DNA from: an uncultured Eggerthellaceae bacterium
GTDB lineage: Bacteria > Actinomycetota > Coriobacteriia > Coriobacteriales > Eggerthellaceae
Length of the DNA stretch: 6,851 bases
Reading direction: 5' to 3'
Assembly: GCA_910584145.1 (NCBI GenBank)
Contig: CAJTXX010000028.1
Span: 1 to 6,851, forward strand
Part shown: positions 6,165 to 6,851 of the stretch, piece after piece
How the letters are laid out: every line of letters starts with the position of its first letter
Position numbering within the stretch: the stretch's first letter is position 1
Program-made: the position numbers and the translations under genes
The notes under the pieces: model-generated
What the model saw: only the letters and a program-made list of their open reading frames with translations
Told to the model about the DNA's origin: nothing
Database searches by the model: none

Positions 6165-6812
6165 ATGCGCATGGACGATCAGCTGGAAACGCTGGAAGAG
6201 ACAGGCCAGACCGAGGCCGAGCAGATCGACGAGCAGACCGAGATACAGGACGTGGCAGACGACATGGACGAGCTGCTCGGCGAAGATGCCGAGGAGAGCG
6301 ACCAGTATCACGCCTTCGATAGCTTCATCACCGAGAACGAGGCCGACTACGATGGCTACGACCCCTCCGAGGTGGCAGATGGCATGGCATCCGACAAGGC
6401 TGCGCGCGTCGAGCTCGGCGAGGGCTACCATACCGAGGATGTACACGATCTCGAAGAGGAGGTCATCGAGATGGAGGTCGAGGATGGCGACATACACGCC
6501 TTCCTCGTCGACGAGGACGACAACGAGATCGGCTTCGTGCTGATCGACGAGAACGGCGACGAGCAGGAATACTATTACGTCGACATGAGCGAATACGAGT
6601 TCGTGGACGACGGCGAGGACGAACCCGACGCGAAGGTGGTGCGCGCGAGCGACGGCGAGGAGTTCAATCTGGGGCTCACGCGCGAAGGCGTGGCGGAGGC
6701 CACCGCCGACATGAACGCCATCTACAAGGAAGGCGCCCAGGTTGCCGCCGAGCTGAAGGAGACGCTCGGCGATATCGGCGAGGAGCTCAGCTTCCTGAAG
6801 AAGCGCCGCTGA
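6165..6812 (+). CDS. highly acidic protein of unknown function
   Basis: I do not recognise this 215-residue protein. By my count 73 residues (34%) are Asp or Glu, against about 12 Lys or Arg, and there is no Cys or Trp. Residues 1-70 look disordered and helical. A middle part (about 96-150) alternates hydrophobic and acidic residues in beta-like strands, including HAFLVDEDDNEIGFVLID (111-128) and EYYYVD (135-140), loosely recalling small acidic DUF1292-type proteins, though I would not assign it. Residues 171-211 look like a helix ending in the basic LKKRR. There is no signal peptide or membrane segment. ATG 6165 is chosen because AGGAG (6154-6158) lies six bases before it; ATG 6171 is a less likely alternative. 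It is 27 bases after smpB and probably in its operon. Codon use matches the neighbours. Confidence 0.82.
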   Translation: MRMDDQLETLEETGQTEAEQIDEQTEIQDVADDMDELLGEDAEESDQYHAFDSFITENEADYDGYDPSEVADGMASDKAARVELGEGYHTEDVHDLEEEVIEMEVEDGDIHAFLVDEDDNEIGFVLIDENGDEQEYYYVDMSEYEFVDDGEDEPDAKVVRASDGEEFNLGLTREGVAEATADMNAIYKEGAQVAAELKETLGDIGEELSFLKKRR

Positions 6813-6851
6813 GCGCTCGCACGGCGGACCTGCGCAGAAAGGGGTGCGCTG
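6813..6851 (+). other. trailing sequence: leader of a next gene, or possible ssrA 5' end
   Basis: No complete feature fits here. AGAAAGGGG (6836-6844) resembles a Shine-Dalgarno site for a start just past the window. Alternatively, GGGG followed by six bases and G at 6851 fits the way many tmRNAs begin (GGGG, about six bases, then GGTTTCGAC or similar). I see no -10 box before 6841, which weakens the tmRNA reading, and no terminator for the preceding gene. Confidence 0.3.

Noticed and set aside
5523..6497. A 324-codon open frame on the minus strand over smpB and the acidic gene, with Leu/Val-rich stretches resembling membrane segments.
   Set aside because: The hydrophobic runs are the reverse complement of acidic codons (GAG, GAC) in the plus-strand genes. 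SmpB on the other strand is certain, and the frame spans three unrelated genes.
6811..6818. Palindrome GAGCGCTC at the stop of the acidic gene as a terminator or operator.
   Set aside because: It is eight bases of GC-rich sequence with no loop and no T-run, easily explained by chance.

Overview
This 6.85-kb stretch is visibly G+C-rich. It looks like ordinary chromosomal housekeeping sequence from a high-GC bacterium. The gene content, the style of the proteins and the CCA-encoding tRNA genes fit an actinobacterium, and a member of the Coriobacteriia is my best guess. That placement is inference: nothing in the window fixes the taxon. I see no phage, transposon, CRISPR or plasmid element.

Left end (1-383): two tRNA genes face each other. 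tRNA-Pro(TGG) is on the plus strand and tRNA-Arg(TCT) on the minus strand. The 229 bases between them hold no gene and no recognisable terminator.

Minus-strand block (404-3607, read right to left): an L,D-transpeptidase with VanW/YoaR-type domains, then murI (glutamate racemase), then rdgB (dITP/XTP pyrophosphatase), with tRNA-Arg downstream. The murI start overlaps the stop of the transpeptidase gene as TTGA, and rdgB follows 16 bases after murI, so the three genes look like one operon. Two of them act on the cell wall: MurI makes D-glutamate for the stem peptide and the transpeptidase cross-links or anchors stem peptides. RdgB cleans the nucleotide pool. A consensus TATAAT box inside the last codons of rdgB probably gives tRNA-Arg its own promoter.

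Divergent intergenic region (3608-3835): it holds candidate promoters in both directions and a perfect 10-base palindrome.

Plus-strand block (3836-6812): a small unrecognised protein with a basic tail, an M42-family metallo-aminopeptidase with a long C-terminal extension, smpB (the tmRNA partner in ribosome rescue), and a strikingly acidic protein of unknown function. Gaps are 9, 10 and 27 bases, and every gene has a Shine-Dalgarno site, so this too looks like one operon. The last 11 bases could be the first bases of ssrA (tmRNA) or the leader of another gene; the window stops too soon to tell.

I found no convincing new multi-gene system. The points most worth following are the aminopeptidase extension, the acidic protein after smpB, the small basic-tailed protein, the promoter buried in rdgB, and the use of ATA but never ATT for isoleucine in the plus-strand genes.
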